From Xanthobacter flavus (GTDB taxonomy: Bacteria > Pseudomonadota > Alphaproteobacteria > Rhizobiales > Xanthobacteraceae), in contig NZ_JAGGML010000001.1 of the NCBI RefSeq assembly GCF_017875275.1, positions 1,240,001-1,304,000 of the forward strand: a stretch of 64,000 bases of DNA, read 5' to 3'. Shown here in pieces: positions 61,978-64,000 of this stretch. Position numbers and translations under genes: made by a program. The notes below the pieces were generated by a model, which was not told the DNA's origin, searched no databases, and saw only the letters and a list, made by a program, of their open reading frames with translations. Position 1 is the stretch's first letter; every line of letters begins with the position of its first letter.

Positions 61978-63462
61978 TCAGCTGAAGCCGTATTCGCTCC
62001 AGCGCCGACGCACGCGGTCGACGATTTCCGCCGGATAGCCGTGGCGGAACGATGCCCGCATCGGCAGGGCTTCGCCCCATTCGTCCGGGGCAAGGCAGTT
62101 GTAAACGATCTTGCCGGTATGGCCGGAAACCTTCTCGCTCTTGCGCAGGTAGGCGAGAAGCGGCGCGGCCTCGATGTCGTCGAACACGGCATGGCCCAGC
62201 AACGGGTGGCAACGGGTCGCGAAGGCCCAGACCAGTTCCTTCAGGTCGGTCGGATCGACGTCGTCATTGAGCACGATCACCTTGGGGATCACCGCCCCCG
62301 CCTTGCTCGCGAAGACTATCTGCCCGATGCGTCGGCAGAGTGCCTCGCTCTCGCCGACGCCGCTCCGGCGGCGCCAGTCGCGCGGAACGGTGACCACCAG
62401 CCAGTGCAGAGCCGACTGCAGCGGAATCCAGGCCGTAGTGGCCGGGATGCCGGACTGGCGCAGCTCATGCAGGAGTTGCGCCGAGCTCGGCAGGCCCCAG
62501 GCGGTATGGTTCTCCTCCGCCGGTTCGCCGGCAACGACAACCGGCAGAATGGCGTTGTCACGATGGCTGATGGCGGAAACCCGGTAGGTGGGCCGGCGCG
62601 CCGGCGTATCGAGAGGGATGTAGCCGGCGAACTCGCCCATGGGGCCTTCCACGACCAACTCGTCGAGATGAAGGTGCCCTTCGATCAGGACCTCTGCGCT
62701 GGCGGGAGCTTCAAGATCGACGGTCCGGCACGGCACAGTCCTGATGGCGCGTCCCAGCAACGCGCCGAGGCGCCCGCCCTCGTCGACGTGGGCCGGCAGA
62801 GGCATGCCGCAGATGAAGGGAATCGCAGGCTCCACCCCGAGCGCCAAGGCGAACGGCATCGGCTTGCCTAAATCTGCCCAAGCCTTCGCCACCATCCCGA
62901 GGTGCTGCTCCGGCGCCACGATACCGGAGAGGCGTTGGCCGTCGATCACCATCATCCGAGCGATGGACCAGTTGGTCCAGGTTTCGTCCGGCATGCGCGC
63001 GACGATGCATCCGAAGGTGTTTAGGTATCGTCCGCCGTCCCCATAGTGCAGGAGTGGCACGGGAAGCGCGGTGAGGTCCACCGCGGCGCCGGTGACGGTG
63101 TTTTCGAAGACCGGCGCATCGTCCACGACCACCGGGTCGATGGCCGGCTTGTCGAGGCTCGCGGTGATGGCCTCCACTATGGCGAGGCCGCCCGTTGTCG
63201 GCGGCAGCTCCAGCGCGACGGCAACGCGAACGAGCTCCATGCCGGGCTGCGCGCTGGTGCCGCCCGGAGCACCAAGGATGCGGAAGCGACCGGGATGGTC
63301 GGAGAAGGTGTTGAACAGGGGCGCCGGCGCACCGGTCTCGATGCAGCGCCGGATGATGGCGCCAAGCTCCAAATCCAGCGAGACCGGCGCGCCGATCTCC
63401 TGGATTTCTCCAAGGCCGCGCAGGGCCTCGATGAAAAGGCGCAGGTCGGTGAGCGGCATCAT
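61978..63462 (-). CDS. UbiD family prenylated-FMN-dependent decarboxylase (Fdc-like)
   Basis: A 494-residue decarboxylase using prFMN. Residues line up with fungal Fdc1: N164, H187 and E228 as the Mn/K-prFMN ligands, and R169, E272 and E277 as the catalytic triad (VEGPMGEFAGYIP). UbiD-type enzymes act on aromatic or acrylic acids. The ATG overlaps the ubiX stop (ATGATG). Likely substrate is a hydroxybenzoate or cinnamate; not proven. Confidence 0.87.
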   Translation of the reverse strand: MMPLTDLRLFIEALRGLGEIQEIGAPVSLDLELGAIIRRCIETGAPAPLFNTFSDHPGRFRILGAPGGTSAQPGMELVRVAVALELPPTTGGLAIVEAITASLDKPAIDPVVVDDAPVFENTVTGAAVDLTALPVPLLHYGDGGRYLNTFGCIVARMPDETWTNWSIARMMVIDGQRLSGIVAPEQHLGMVAKAWADLGKPMPFALALGVEPAIPFICGMPLPAHVDEGGRLGALLGRAIRTVPCRTVDLEAPASAEVLIEGHLHLDELVVEGPMGEFAGYIPLDTPARRPTYRVSAISHRDNAILPVVVAGEPAEENHTAWGLPSSAQLLHELRQSGIPATTAWIPLQSALHWLVVTVPRDWRRRSGVGESEALCRRIGQIVFASKAGAVIPKVIVLNDDVDPTDLKELVWAFATRCHPLLGHAVFDDIEAAPLLAYLRKSEKVSGHTGKIVYNCLAPDEWGEALPMRASFRHGYPAEIVDRVRRRWSEYGFS

Positions 63463-64000
63463 GCATCTCCCCCGGGGCGGGCCGCGGCGGCCTTCGACCC
63501 GCCGTTCCATCGGTCGAACAAGCCGGCGTCGAGGTCGTAGAGGTCGAGCACACGGCCGACCGTATGGTTCACGATCTCGTCGAGCGAGGTCGGTCGGTCG
63601 TAGAAGGCGGGGACAGGCGGAAACACGATCGCGCCGTTTTCTGTGGCCTGCGCCATGGACCGGATGTGGCCCGCATGCAGGGGCGTCTCCCGGAACATGA
63701 GGACCACCTGGCGGCGCTCCTTCAGGCAGACGTCGGCCGCGCGGGTGAGCAGACCGTCGGTGTTACCGGTGGCGATCGCGGACAGACTCCTCACCGAACA
63801 GGGGGCGACGATCATGCCCATGGTGCGAAACGAGCCGGAGGCGATCGCGGCGCCGATGTCGGCGTCTCCATAGCTGAAATCAGCCATGGCGCGGACGTCG
63901 CGCACCTTCAGCATGGTTTCGTGAGCGAGGGTGCGTTCGCCCGGCTTCGACATGACGAGATGGGTCTCGATGTCGAGACTCCGCAGCACCTGCAGGATGC
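63459..64000 (-). CDS. UbiX/Pad1-type flavin prenyltransferase (N-terminus outside window)
   Basis: About 180 residues of a flavin prenyltransferase that makes prFMN for the downstream UbiD. Visible blocks include ILQVLRSLDIETHLVMSKPGE, read as VLRSLDIETHLVMSK, then IASGSFRTMGMIVAPCSVRSLSAIATG, RQVVLMFRETPLHAGHIR and PPVPAFYDRPTSLDEIVNH. The N-terminal GITGASG motif lies beyond the right edge, and the frame runs off it. Confidence 0.9.
   Translation of the reverse strand, partial: ILQVLRSLDIETHLVMSKPGERTLAHETMLKVRDVRAMADFSYGDADIGAAIASGSFRTMGMIVAPCSVRSLSAIATGNTDGLLTRAADVCLKERRQVVLMFRETPLHAGHIRSMAQATENGAIVFPPVPAFYDRPTSLDEIVNHTVGRVLDLYDLDAGLFDRWNGGSKAAAARPGGDA

Overview
The window is GC-rich, densely packed DNA from an alphaproteobacterium. 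Family content points to Hyphomicrobiales, and I infer Xanthobacteraceae or a close relative: ccoNOQP/ccoGHIS (fixNOQP/fixGHIS), a SAM-II riboswitch before metZ, DUF992 and DUF1236 secreted proteins, a BTLCP protease, a TrkH K+ transporter and a two-domain Dcd. I see no rRNA, tRNA or CRISPR. Many adjacent genes overlap by 4 bases (GTGA or ATGA), so translational coupling is common.

Layout. 1-6 kb: a clipped glycosyltransferase-like gene, 8-oxoguanine deaminase, a PQQ-type sugar dehydrogenase, a glutathione S-transferase and aspartate aminotransferase. 6.3-8.2 kb: three tandem secreted DUF992 paralogues. 8.3-21.3 kb: MsrP, an ornithine-decarboxylase-like enzyme, a secreted protein coupled to RNase T2, RlmJ, an omega-aminotransferase, a thiopurine methyltransferase, a PuuC-like aldehyde dehydrogenase, and Maf/YacG. 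The decarboxylase, aminotransferase and PuuC homologue could together make and break down putrescine, although they are not one operon. 21.5-34 kb: a thioredoxin-CcdA thiol relay, MgtC, a WYL/TerB-like protein, ZapE, a FUSC exporter, Dcd, metZ under a SAM-II riboswitch, ApaG and TrkH.

34.8-44.5 kb is a complete cbb3 terminal-oxidase module on the minus strand. It comprises ccoNOQP behind a perfect FNR/FixK box, then a strong terminator, then ccoG and ccoH, then an interrupted gap holding a dispersed repeat and a long hairpin, then ccoI, ccoS and an MFS gene. The MFS protein carries the MxxxM and HxxxM copper motifs of CcoA with their exact spacing, so oxidase, assembly factors and copper supply appear to sit together.

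44.7-48.5 kb is a TetR-HlyD-ABC ATPase-permease efflux operon with a palindromic TetR-type operator. 48.7-57.5 kb is mostly housekeeping: BTLCP, gamma-carbonic anhydrase, a SPINDLY-type TPR glycosyltransferase, an MTA/SAH nucleosidase, an RsmB-like methyltransferase and guaA. Immediately after guaA there is a nested pair of insertion sequences: an IS1111-group IS110 element inserted into orfA of an IS3-family element. The IS110 element has an approximately 200-nt 3' noncoding end, which is where this group encodes its guide (seek/bridge) RNA, and that end contains a 9-mer identical to the target flank. 60.2-64 kb is a compact phenolic-acid decarboxylation cluster (UbiX, UbiD/Fdc-type decarboxylase, cofactor-free PadC, exported alpha/beta hydrolase). 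It pairs two unrelated decarboxylase chemistries, is cut by the right edge, and may have been acquired.
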